Assembly: GCA_963823275.1 (NCBI GenBank)
Contig: CAWGKW010000001.1
Span: 682,001 to 746,000, forward strand
DNA from: RHKX01 sp963823275
GTDB lineage: Bacteria > Actinomycetota > Thermoleophilia > Solirubrobacterales > 70-9
DNA: 64,000 bases
Reading direction: 5' to 3'
Shown piece by piece: positions 37,461-46,112 of this stretch. The notes under the pieces are model-generated. The model was not told where the DNA came from. It saw nothing but the letters and a program-made list of their open reading frames with translations, and searched no databases. How positions within the stretch are numbered: the stretch's first letter is position 1; each line of letters begins with the position of its first letter. The translations under genes were made by a program, and so were the position numbers.

Positions 37461-38208
37461 ACCGGATCGACAGCGTCCCGGCGACCGTTCCGTCGGGGTC
37501 GCTGACCCAGAGCATCGAGCCGGCCCTGTGCACCGCCGCTGCGCCGTTGCCGATCCCGGATCTGAATTCGGCCTCGAGCGTTCCGCCTTCGGAGTGGAGG
37601 GGGGAGAGGTCGAGGTACTCCTCGGCGACGTCCCAGTACCAGAGGTTGCTCACGTGTCCGGCCAGGTCGATCTCCGAGCGCCGGAACGACCACTCCAGGC
37701 TCTCGGCGTCGTCGGGGGGGGCCGGGGGATGGCGCAATGAGCTGCGCGGCCGGCGATCGCCGGCACTCGGGCCGTAGACCTCCTCGAAGGCCGTCGGCAG
37801 CCGGGCAGGTCGGCGGGTCTCGGGATCGACGTGAACCCAGATCGCCTCCGAATCGACGCTCGCCCCCAGATCCCCCCTGACCGACGTGGTCCGCTCAGCC
37901 ACGCTCTTGGCCTTGCCGCTGCACCAGGTCCTCAGCTCGAGCTGCTCGGGGAAGACGGGGAGCCTGCTGACGGTGAGGGTCAGCCGTCGGATGATCCAGA
38001 ACGCCTCTGCACCGAACCCGGAGTCGATGCCGTCGGCGAATGCGGTCTCCTGCAGCCAGCGGGCGAGCGCGAACGGATGGGCGCTGCCGTTGGCGTCGAC
38101 GTCGGCCGCGCCGACGCGGTGGAGGTGCTTGTAGGTGCGTGGGGTCGCGATCGGCCCGGGCCTAGGTGGGCTTGGACTCGACGTGCTGTTTGAGGCCTTC
38201 GGCGGCAC
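37435..38208 (-). CDS. Acyl-ACP thioesterase-like protein (double hotdog)
   Basis: 257 residues from GTG 38208, overlapping the end of the upstream gene by 47 bases. Two hotdog halves: VGAADVDANGSAHPFALARW and, in the second, IDLAGHVSNLWYWDVAEEYL, which corresponds to the Asn/His catalytic region of FatA-type thioesterases (N-x-H there; here the motif is AGHVSN). Probable hydrolysis of acyl-ACP or acyl-CoA. Confidence 0.8.
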   Translation of the reverse strand: MPPKASNSTSSPSPPRPGPIATPRTYKHLHRVGAADVDANGSAHPFALARWLQETAFADGIDSGFGAEAFWIIRRLTLTVSRLPVFPEQLELRTWCSGKAKSVAERTTSVRGDLGASVDSEAIWVHVDPETRRPARLPTAFEEVYGPSAGDRRPRSSLRHPPAPPDDAESLEWSFRRSEIDLAGHVSNLWYWDVAEEYLDLSPLHSEGGTLEAEFRSGIGNGAAAVHRAGSMLWVSDPDGTVAGTLSIRSIDWPSGP

Positions 38209-38617
38209 CCTTGGTCAGGAACGTCTTGACCCTGCCTTCCGCGGGCCCTCTCAGCAGCAGCCCCAGCATCCTCCCGGGATCGGCCGAGATCGAGAACGTC
38301 GCCCTGGTCAGGCCGACCTCGAGTTCGACGAAGACCCATGATCCGTCGAGGGAGTTGAGGTCGCCCTTCTCCTGGACCCAGGTCATGCCGGTCGGCTCCT
38401 CATAGCTGAAGCGAAGGCGCTGGCTGGTGGTCTTCACCTTCGCGTCAGAGGTGCTGTCGACGAGGGTTGCGCGACCCTGGGCGTCGGTCTCGAGGGTCTC
38501 GACGGTCAGCAGCGCCGGCTGCCATTCGATCGAGGTTGGTACGTCGGCTGCGACCGCCCACACGCGCTCGCGCGAGGCTTCGATCTCGACCGTCCAGCTT
38601 GCCTGCAGATTCGCCAC
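38162..38617 (-). CDS. SRPBCC (START-like) family protein
   Basis: 151 residues from GTG 38617. Polyketide-cyclase/START-type beginning ASWTVEIEASRERVWAVAAD followed by the WQPALLTVETLETDAQGRATLVD strand pattern. A lipid or ligand-binding helix-grip protein without a defined ligand. Upstream of and overlapping the thioesterase gene, so co-transcribed. Confidence 0.82.
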   Translation of the reverse strand: MANLQASWTVEIEASRERVWAVAADVPTSIEWQPALLTVETLETDAQGRATLVDSTSDAKVKTTSQRLRFSYEEPTGMTWVQEKGDLNSLDGSWVFVELEVGLTRATFSISADPGRMLGLLLRGPAEGRVKTFLTKGAAEGLKQHVESKPT

Positions 38618-38667
38618 CGGGCCACCCTATCGAGGGGCCGGCGGCGACCCTCCGTAGAGTCTGGGCC

Positions 38668-39293
38668 ATGTCTCAGCCACGTCCCGACATGCCCCCCTTC
38701 AATGAGGCCGACCTGCTCGAAGATCCGATCGATCTGTTCGGACGGTGGTTCGCGCTCGCCGGGCAGGAGCTGCCCCTGGCGGATTCGGTCTGCCTGGCAA
38801 CCGTCGACGGGGGGGAGAGCCGGATGGCCGGATGGTGCTGCTGAAGGGCTTCGACCAGCGTGGGTTCCGCTTCTTCACCAACGACGGTTCGGTCAAGGGA
38901 TCGCAGCTGGCCGAGCGTCCAGCCGCGGCCCTGGTCTTCTACTGGCGGGAGCTGGATCGGCAGGTCCGGGTCCGCGGGCGGGTCGAGCGGGTCGGCGAAG
39001 CCGAATCCGACGATTACTTCGCCAGCCGCCCGCGCGAGAGCATGATCGGGGCCTGGGCCAGCCCGCAGAGCGAGAGGTTGGCCGATCGCGCAGAGCTCGA
39101 GCGCCGGGTGGCCGACGTCGAGGGCCGCTTCGCCGGCGGGGAGGTCCCGCGGCCGCCGCATTGGGGCGGCTACCTTGTCGTCCCTCGCGAGATCGAGTTC
39201 TGGCAGGGACAGGTCGGCCGGCTGCACGATCGCTTTCGATACGCGCGCGACGGCGAGAACGAGCCGTGGCAGGTGACGCGCCTCGCCCCCTGA
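38668..39293 (+). pseudogene. pdxH: Pyridoxamine 5'-phosphate oxidase, frameshifted
   Basis: FMN enzyme making pyridoxal 5'-phosphate. The first part (ATG 38668 to about 38815) gives FGRWFALAGQELPLADSV and VCLATVDGGE; the rest continues in another frame with RMVLLKGFDQRGFRFFTN, PHWGGYLVVPREIEFWQG, RLHDRFRY and the family C-terminus WQVTRLAP. The shift falls at a run of 7 G (38809-38815); one more G restores a normal ~208-residue protein. Every family motif is intact, so sequencing error is as likely as a real mutation. Confidence 0.88.
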
Positions 39294-39308
39294 GCGGCGG
39301 GTGCGAAC

Positions 39309-40241
39309 TCAGCCCGCGGCGACGCCGTGGAGTTCTGCGGCCCGAGCGGCGGCGCCGAAGAGGATGTCGCGCTCCGAGACGGCGATCCTGGGCAGCGCGA
39401 AGGCGCGCATCACCTTGATCAGGATGATCACGCCGGCGACGATGGTCGGCGCGCGGTCGGGGTCGACGCCGCGGACCCGCTGGCGCTCCTCGAGCGGCAG
39501 CGACGAGAGCCGTGAGCACAGATTCTGGCTCGTCTCGAGCGTCAGCTCGTGGCCCTCGATCCGGTCGTAGTCGACCCGCTCGAGGCCGAGGTCGATCGCG
39601 GCGAGCATCGCCGGGGTTCCCGCGACCGCAACCCCGCGGTCGGCGCGCAAACCGGGGTGGGTCGAGAGTTGCTGGTCGATGGTGCTGCCGACATCCTCCG
39701 CCAGCGACTCGAGCTCGTTGGTCTGTGGCGGGTCGGTGTGGATGTGACGCTCGGTGTGACGGACCACACCCAGCTGCAGCGAGGCGTTGAAGGCCGGCTT
39801 CGCTCCGGATCCCACGATCAGCTCGGTCGATCCGCCGCCGATGTCGAGGACGAGGGTCTCGGCGCCGACGTAGCCGCCACCACGCGCCCCCCTGTAGGTC
39901 AGCTCTGCTTCCTCGAGCCCGCCGATGACGCGCGCCTGGAGTGAGAACCTCTCGCGCAGCTCGGCCAGGAACGCCTCCGAGTTGGAGGCATCGCGGGCGG
40001 CGCTGGTGGCGAACGCAAATGTGTCCTCGGCCCCGAGCCCGGTCAGGGTCGCGATGTAGTCGCCGACCGCGGCGTAGACGCTCCCGATCGCCTCGGTCGC
40101 GAGCTGGCCCGATGTCTCGACCCCCCGGCCGAGCCCGGTCACCCGCGACTCGCGATGAACCGCCTCAACGCGGCCATCGCCGACGTCAGCCACCAGGAGC
40201 CGGGTCGAGTTCGTGCCCATGTCGATAGCCGCGACGCGCAA
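39309..40241 (-). CDS. Ppx/GppA phosphatase family protein
   Basis: 310 residues from a TTG at 40241 directly before VAAIDMGTNSTRLLVADV; the open frame continues upstream only as noise. ASKHA-fold exopolyphosphatase/guanosine-pentaphosphatase: second phosphate loop LVLDIGGGSTELIVG, adenosine motif VAVAGTPAMLAAIDLG. Could degrade polyphosphate or pppGpp. Length equals the short actinobacterial Ppx forms. Confidence 0.9.
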   Translation of the reverse strand: MRVAAIDMGTNSTRLLVADVGDGRVEAVHRESRVTGLGRGVETSGQLATEAIGSVYAAVGDYIATLTGLGAEDTFAFATSAARDASNSEAFLAELRERFSLQARVIGGLEEAELTYRGARGGGYVGAETLVLDIGGGSTELIVGSGAKPAFNASLQLGVVRHTERHIHTDPPQTNELESLAEDVGSTIDQQLSTHPGLRADRGVAVAGTPAMLAAIDLGLERVDYDRIEGHELTLETSQNLCSRLSSLPLEERQRVRGVDPDRAPTIVAGVIILIKVMRAFALPRIAVSERDILFGAAARAAELHGVAAG

Positions 40242-40293
40242 GGCACGCGATCGTAGTGACCGGAGGGGAGAGACCCCGTCCGGGTTCTGGGCG

Positions 40294-41739
40294 TCAGCTG
40301 TCGAAGCCGAGGCCGAGCCGATCGAGGAGGCCCAGCCAGAGACCACGCCGGCCCCCCCTGCGATCGGCGGCGGCGAGTTGGCGTCTTGTGAACTGAACGA
40401 CCGCCCACCGGAGCGGCTCGGGTGGGAACGGAAACGGCTTGCGTTTGACGTACTCGAGCTCGGTGGCCTCGGTTCGCCTGCCGTCGACGAGGTCGAGTGC
40501 GACCTGAGCTCCGAATCGGGAGGAGCCGACGCCGAGCCCCGTGTAGCCGCCGACGTAGACGGCCTTGCCGCCGTGGGATACGTCAAAGAAGGATGAGAAC
40601 CGGCTGCAGGTGTCGATGGCGCCGCCCCACTTGTGGGAGAAGCGCAGGCCGCGAAGCTGGGGGAACGTCGTGAAGAAGTTCTGCGACAGGGCGCCGAACG
40701 TATCGTCGTCGGTGTCGTAGCGAGCCTCGACCGGCCCCCCGTAGCGGTAGACCGCCTCGAAGCCGCCCCAGAGGATCCGGTTGTCATCGGTCAGGCGGTA
40801 GTAGTGGAACTGGTTGCCGCTGTCGCTGATTCCCTGGCGGGAGTTCCACCCGATCTCGCCGAGCTGATCGTCGCTCAGTGGCTCGCTGACCAGGACGTAG
40901 TCGTAGACGGGGACGAGATAGCGCCGCAGCGAGCGGACCAGCGGAGAGAAGGCGTTGGTGGCCAGGATCACCCGGCGCGCCGTCACCGAGCCCGACGGCG
41001 TCACGAGTTCGATCGACTGGCCCAGGTCACGCATGGAGCCGACCAGCGTTCGCTCGTACACCTCGACCCCGAGTTCGGCGATCGTCCGGGCGAGGCCGTC
41101 GCAGAGCTTTCCGGGATCGACCAGCGCCGATCCGGTCCGGTCCCAGAACCCACCGCGGAAGGTCGGCGAGGCGACCTCGGCGCGAACGGCCTCGCCGTCG
41201 AGCACGTCGACGACATGCCCGTACTCACGAAGCAGCTCCGCCGCCTCCAGCACTCCTCCGACCTGATGGTCCTGGAGGGCGACGAACAACTCGCCGGAGT
41301 CCTCGAAATCGCACTCGATCCCGTAGCGGACGAGGTCCTCCCTGAGGCCCTCGAAGTTCTCCATTCCCAGCCGCTCCAGCGTGGCCATCTCATCTGGGAA
41401 GCGGCTCAGGCCGTTCTCGATGCCATGGGTTATCGATGAGGACAGAAACCCTCCGTTGCGCCCGCTGGCACCCGAGCCGACCGTCTCCCCCTCGACCAGT
41501 ACGACCCGCCTCCCCGGATCCGCGCGCTTGGCGTGGAGGGCGGCCCAGAGGCCGCTGAACCCACCCCCGACGATGCAGAGATCAGCCTCCAGGACCCCGG
41601 CCAGTGCCGGGAAGCTGCGGACGCCGATGCGGCGATCGAGCCAGAACGGCAGCGGCTTGGCGGCGCTGAACGCGTCGCGTTCAGCCGCGGTCGGCGGCGT
41701 CAGGGGCCAGGAGGAGCCCGATCGGGACCGGTGCAACAA
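40294..41739 (-). CDS. FAD-dependent amine/amino-acid oxidoreductase (DadA/PuuB-like)
   Basis: 481 residues from TTG 41739. N-terminal FAD-binding Rossmann motif DLCIVGGGFSGLWAALHAKR, then GSGASGRNGGFLSSSITHGI, characteristic of gamma-glutamylputrescine-oxidase/DadA-type DAO proteins, and the C-terminal YVGGYTGLGVGSSRFGAQVA. Oxidative deamination of an amine or amino acid is likely; substrate unknown. Confidence 0.87.
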   Translation of the reverse strand: MLHRSRSGSSWPLTPPTAAERDAFSAAKPLPFWLDRRIGVRSFPALAGVLEADLCIVGGGFSGLWAALHAKRADPGRRVVLVEGETVGSGASGRNGGFLSSSITHGIENGLSRFPDEMATLERLGMENFEGLREDLVRYGIECDFEDSGELFVALQDHQVGGVLEAAELLREYGHVVDVLDGEAVRAEVASPTFRGGFWDRTGSALVDPGKLCDGLARTIAELGVEVYERTLVGSMRDLGQSIELVTPSGSVTARRVILATNAFSPLVRSLRRYLVPVYDYVLVSEPLSDDQLGEIGWNSRQGISDSGNQFHYYRLTDDNRILWGGFEAVYRYGGPVEARYDTDDDTFGALSQNFFTTFPQLRGLRFSHKWGGAIDTCSRFSSFFDVSHGGKAVYVGGYTGLGVGSSRFGAQVALDLVDGRRTEATELEYVKRKPFPFPPEPLRWAVVQFTRRQLAAADRRGGRRGLWLGLLDRLGLGFDS

Positions 41740-41892
41740 ACCGGCCGCGATCCTAGTCGCCCTGCAACACCGGCGGCGGAGGGTCGGTGGATAGGGTGGA
41801 GCGATGTCGCAATCGCTCTACCGCTGAAGGGGCTGGAGGCGCCTTTCTCGGGGACGCCCGTTCGGTCCGCCGCCTCTCCATAAGCTGGTTCC

Positions 41893-43157
41893 GTGCAACT
41901 GGCTTTGAGCGAGGGATTTCACGTCGGGGGTCTCTACGTCCTCGGGCTGATCGGCCTCGGGCTTGCCTTCGCTGCGGGAGTGGTGGCCCTTTCCCATCAG
42001 CACGAGCGGGCCTCTCAGCCGCGCTGGTCTACATCTTCTTCGGCGCGCTCGCCGCACTCGCCCTCTCGATTCTCGACGTGTCGCCGATCGATCCGATTGC
42101 GAGCCATGGGCTGATCGAACGACTCTCCGAGCTGGCCCTCGTGGTCGCCGTCTTCTCCGCCGGGCTGACGGTCGAGCGTCATATCCGGCGGCGGTCGGTG
42201 GTCTCGGTCGTCATCCTCCTCGCCGTCGTCCTGCCGCTGACGGTCGCCCTGATCGCCCTCTTCGGCCACTACGCAATGGGGCTTTCACTTGGCGCTGCGG
42301 TGCTGCTGGGTGCGGTGCTCGCCCCAACCGATCCGGTCCTCGCGGGAGATGTCGGCCTTGGCCCGCCGGGATCGGACCCGCTCGGTGAGCCGCACTTCTC
42401 CCTGCACACCGAAGCGGCGATCAACGACGGGCTCCCGTCTCCGTTCGTGGTGGCGGGGTTGTTCATCGCAACGCAGGGCGGGACGTCGTGGATCGGGGAA
42501 TGGTTCTGGGCCGACGTGGTCTACTCGGTGGGGATCGCCGTCGTCCTGGGAGCGGCGATCGGGGCCGGAGCGGCATGGGTCGTCACCCGCGCGCGAGCCA
42601 GGGAGATGATGTCGCCGGAGCTCGACGGTTTTGCAGCGATCGCACTCATCCTCTTCCTCTACGGTCTGTCGGAGATTCTCGGCTCCTATGGGCTGATCGG
42701 GCTGTTCACGGCGGGGGTCGCGTTCCGCCGCTACGAGTTCGATCACGAGATCAACGCTTCCTTCTACAGCGGATCGGACGCCGCGGGGACCATCCTCGAG
42801 CTGCTTGTCCTCCTGCTGCTTGGGTCGATGCTCACGCTCGAAGGTCTCTCACTTCCGGGCTTGAGCGGGTGGCTTCTGGCACCCCTGCTCATCTTCGTGA
42901 TCAGGCCGGTGCTGGTGCTGGCCAGCAGCGGCTCGGGACTGGCCTCGCTTCGCGAACGGATCTTCCTCGGCTTCTTCGGGGTTCGCGGGGTCGCGGCATT
43001 GTTCTACGCCGCGATCGTCGCGGGCTCCGGTGCTCTGTCTGCGGGGGAGACGGAGGTCGTGGTCTGGACCACGACTGTCTGCGTGGTCGTCTCCATCTTC
43101 ATCCATGGTGCCAGCTCCACCGCCCTGTCGAGAATCCTCCTGGACCGCAGACCCTGA
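41893..43157 (+). pseudogene. Na+/H+ antiporter (CPA1 family), frameshifted
   Basis: The N-terminus from GTG 41893 (MQLALSEGFHVGGLYVLGLI) runs in one frame to about 42013; the rest (SAALVYIFFGALAALALSIL and on) is in the next frame. GCCTCTCAG at the junction would be restored by one extra T. The remaining ~380 residues are a normal cation/proton antiporter: APTDPVLAGDVGLG, EAAINDGLPSPFVVAGLF, FFGVRGVAALFYA. Membrane ion and pH homeostasis. Confidence 0.87.
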
Positions 43158-43241
43158 CTTCGATCATCCGTAGTCGGCACCGAATGGGAGTGTGGCTCGC
43201 TCAGGATGCACCGCGGCTCCATGCGACTAGCCTACGTGGGC

Positions 43242-43823
43242 GTGTTCCAGGTTCGTATTCACGGCAGGGGTGGTCAGGGCGTGGTCACCGCCGCGGAGTT
43301 GCTCTCCGTCGCCGCGTTCGTCGAGGGCCGCAACGCCCAGGCGTTTCCCACCTTCGGCTCCGAGCGCACCGGAGCCCCGGTCGTCTCGTTCTGCCGGATC
43401 GACGACAAGCCGATCCGCGTCCGCGAGCCGATCTCCGAGCCCGATGCGCTGATCATCCAGGACCCGACCCTGCTCCACCAGGTTGATCTCTTCGCCGGCC
43501 TCGAGTCCGACGGCTACATGCTGATCAACACCGAGCGAAGCTTCGAGGATCTGGGCCTGGGGGAGTTCGTCAGGGGCTTTCAGCCGGAGCGACTGCTGAC
43601 GGTCCCGGCAACCGCGCTCGCCAACGAGCATCTCGGCCGCCCCATGCCCAACGGCGTGATGCTCGGCGGATTCGCCGCGCTGAGCGGACTGGTCTCGGTC
43701 GAATCGGTCGCCGGAGCGATTCGCGAGCGGTTCCCCGGCAGGGTGGGTGAGGCCAACGTGGCCGCCGTCGAGGCCGCCTTCGGGTACGTGCGCACCGAGA
43801 TGGGCGGGCTCGCACATGCTTGA
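43242..43823 (+). CDS. 2-oxoacid:ferredoxin oxidoreductase, gamma subunit
   Basis: 193 residues from GTG 43242. Gamma (PorC/KorC) domain opening FQVRIHGRGGQGVVTAAELL, then FPTFGSERTGAPVVSF and GVMLGGFAAL. First of four coupled genes; its stop overlaps the ATG of the alpha subunit. CoA-dependent oxidative decarboxylation of a 2-oxoacid, passing electrons to ferredoxin. Confidence 0.92.
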   Translation: MFQVRIHGRGGQGVVTAAELLSVAAFVEGRNAQAFPTFGSERTGAPVVSFCRIDDKPIRVREPISEPDALIIQDPTLLHQVDLFAGLESDGYMLINTERSFEDLGLGEFVRGFQPERLLTVPATALANEHLGRPMPNGVMLGGFAALSGLVSVESVAGAIRERFPGRVGEANVAAVEAAFGYVRTEMGGLAHA

Positions 43824-45075
43824 ACAGCTCGAGGGCTCCCAGGCGGTCGCGAGCGCCGTGGCGATGTGCCGCCCCGAGGTGATCGCCGCCTATCCGATCT
43901 CGCCGCAGACCCACATCGTCGAGGCACTCTCCGACAAGGTCCGCACCGGCGAGCTCGAGCCGTGCGAGTACCTGATGGTGGAATCGGAGTTCGCGGCCAT
44001 GTCGGCCTGCATCGGTGCCTCCGCGGCCGGGGCCCGCTCCTATACGGCCACCGCCAGCCAGGGGCTGCTCTACATGGCGGAGGCCCTCTACAACGCCTCG
44101 GGACTCGGCCTGCCGATCGTGATGACGCTCGCCAACCGGGCGATCGGGGCCCCGATCAACATCTGGAACGACCACTCCGACTCGATGTCGCAACGGGATT
44201 CGGGCTGGATCCAGCTCTATGCCGAGACCAACCAGGAGGCGCTCGACGTCCATATCCAGGCATTCCGGCTCGCTGAGGAACTCTCGGTGCCGGTGATGGT
44301 CTGCATGGACGGATTCATCCTCACCCACGCCTACGAGCAGGTGGACCTGCCGACTCAGGAGCAGGTCGACGCCTTCCTGCCGCCGTTCACGCCCCGCCAG
44401 GTGCTCGATCCCGCCGAGCCGATCACGATCGGCGCGATGGTCGGCCCCGAGGCGTTCATGGAGGTCAAGTACCTGATGCACGCCAAGCAGGTGCAGGCGC
44501 TCGACGCGATCCCGGAGATCGCCGCCGACTTCGAGGGGGCGTTCGGCCGCGACTCCGGCGGGCTCGTCCGCACCTATCGCGCCGACGACGCCGAGACGAT
44601 CGTGGTGGCGCTCGGCTCGGTCCTCGGCACCATCGAGGACGTCGTCGACGAGCTTCGCGAGCAGGGAGTGAAGATCGGGGTCGTGGCGATCAAGTGCTTC
44701 CGCCCCTACCCGCTCGAGGAGGTGCGCGAGGCGCTCGGGGACGCGAAGCGGATCGTCGTGATCGAGAAGGCCTTCGCCGTCGGCGCGGGCGGGATCGTCG
44801 GACAGAACGTTCGCCTTGCCCTCTCGGGCCGCGAGTCGCAGGTCCATGACATCGTCGCCGGACTCGGCGGCCGGCCGATCACCAAGCAGTCGCTGCGGGC
44901 GCTGTTCGCCGACGTGCTCGCCGACAAGCTCGAGCCCGGCCGCCTCCACTTCCTCGACCTGAAGCGGGAGGTCGTCGAGCGCGAGCTCGATCGCATGCAG
45001 GGCAGCGGCCGCCACGGGCCGCATGCCGAGAACATCCTTCGTGACCTGGGAATCGTCGGCGCGGGCTCGCACTGA
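43816..45075 (+). CDS. 2-oxoacid:ferredoxin oxidoreductase, alpha subunit
   Basis: 419 residues from ATG 43816. Transketolase-like pyrimidine-binding domain: GSQAVASAVAMCRPEVIAAY, YPISPQTHIVE, ESEFAAMSACIGASAAGAR, SQGLLYMAEALY and the C-terminal domain II (VVALGSVLGTIEDVV). YPISPQT and the NIWNDHSDSM block fit pyruvate-type enzymes best, but 2-oxoisovalerate is not excluded. Confidence 0.93.
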   Translation: MLEQLEGSQAVASAVAMCRPEVIAAYPISPQTHIVEALSDKVRTGELEPCEYLMVESEFAAMSACIGASAAGARSYTATASQGLLYMAEALYNASGLGLPIVMTLANRAIGAPINIWNDHSDSMSQRDSGWIQLYAETNQEALDVHIQAFRLAEELSVPVMVCMDGFILTHAYEQVDLPTQEQVDAFLPPFTPRQVLDPAEPITIGAMVGPEAFMEVKYLMHAKQVQALDAIPEIAADFEGAFGRDSGGLVRTYRADDAETIVVALGSVLGTIEDVVDELREQGVKIGVVAIKCFRPYPLEEVREALGDAKRIVVIEKAFAVGAGGIVGQNVRLALSGRESQVHDIVAGLGGRPITKQSLRALFADVLADKLEPGRLHFLDLKREVVERELDRMQGSGRHGPHAENILRDLGIVGAGSH

Positions 45076-45086
45076 GGTAGACGGGG

Positions 45087-46112
45087 ATGGCCGAGCAGCA
45101 GATCAAGGGCTACCAGGCGGGGACCTACGTCGTCGGCAATCGCCTGCTCGACCCCGATCAGCGCTCCGTGCAGGCCCGGATGGAGCGCTCGAACACGCTC
45201 ACGTCCGGACACCGCGCATGCCGGGGCTGCGGCGAGGCCCTCGGCGCCCGCTACGCGCTCGACGCGGCGATGCGAGCGACCGACGGCAAGCTGATCGCCG
45301 CCAACGCCACCGGATGCCTCGAGGTCTTCTCGACTCCCTACCCGGAGTCGTCGTGGCAGCTCCCCTGGATTCACTCGCTGTTCGGCAACGCGCCCGCGGT
45401 CGCGACCGGCATCGCCGCCGCGATGAAGGTGAAGGGCCGTGAGGACGTGCGGGTCGTTGGTCAGGCCGGCGACGGCGGCACGGTCGACATCGGCTTCGCC
45501 TGCCTCTCGGGGATGTTCGAGCGCAACGACGACGTGCTCTTCGTCTGCTACGACAACGAGGGCTACATGAACACCGGAGTCCAGCGCTCCGGCGCCACCC
45601 CGCCGGCCGCCCGCACCGCCAACACCAAGCCGGTCGGCCCCGAGCCGGGCAACGTCTTCGGCCAGGGCAAGAACGTGCCGCTGATCGCGATGGCGCACGA
45701 GATTCCCTATGTCGCCACCGCAACCGTGGCCGAGCCCCGGGATCTCGAGGCGAAGGTCGAGCGCGCCATGGAGCTCCGCGGCGCCCGCTACATCCACGTC
45801 TTCGTCCCCTGTCCGCTCGGCTGGGGCTCGGCTTCGGAGGACACGATCCTGCTTGCCCGGCTGGTCAAGGAGACGGGTCTGTTCCCGGTCTTCGAGGCCG
45901 AGCACGGGGATCTGGTCTCCGTCTCCAAGATCCGCCGCCGGGTCGAGGTCGTCGAGTATCTGAAGCTGCAGCGCCGTTACGCACACCTGTTCGGCCCCGA
46001 GCCGAACACCGAGGTGATCGATCGGCTGCAGGCCGGCGCCGACCGCAACATCGAGCGCTTCGGCCTGCTCCCCGCCGACGATGACAGCGAGGGCGGAACG
46101 GTTTCCGGCTGA
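45087..46112 (+). CDS. 2-oxoacid:ferredoxin oxidoreductase, beta subunit (TPP-binding)
   Basis: 341 residues. HRACRGCGEALGARYALDAA holds the first Cys pair for the beta-subunit iron-sulfur cluster, NATGCLEVFS the next Cys; TPP motif GQAGDGGTVDIGFACLSG with YDNEGYMNTGVQRSG. Ends overlapping the ATG of the fourth gene by one base. Confidence 0.94.
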   Translation: MAEQQIKGYQAGTYVVGNRLLDPDQRSVQARMERSNTLTSGHRACRGCGEALGARYALDAAMRATDGKLIAANATGCLEVFSTPYPESSWQLPWIHSLFGNAPAVATGIAAAMKVKGREDVRVVGQAGDGGTVDIGFACLSGMFERNDDVLFVCYDNEGYMNTGVQRSGATPPAARTANTKPVGPEPGNVFGQGKNVPLIAMAHEIPYVATATVAEPRDLEAKVERAMELRGARYIHVFVPCPLGWGSASEDTILLARLVKETGLFPVFEAEHGDLVSVSKIRRRVEVVEYLKLQRRYAHLFGPEPNTEVIDRLQAGADRNIERFGLLPADDDSEGGTVSG

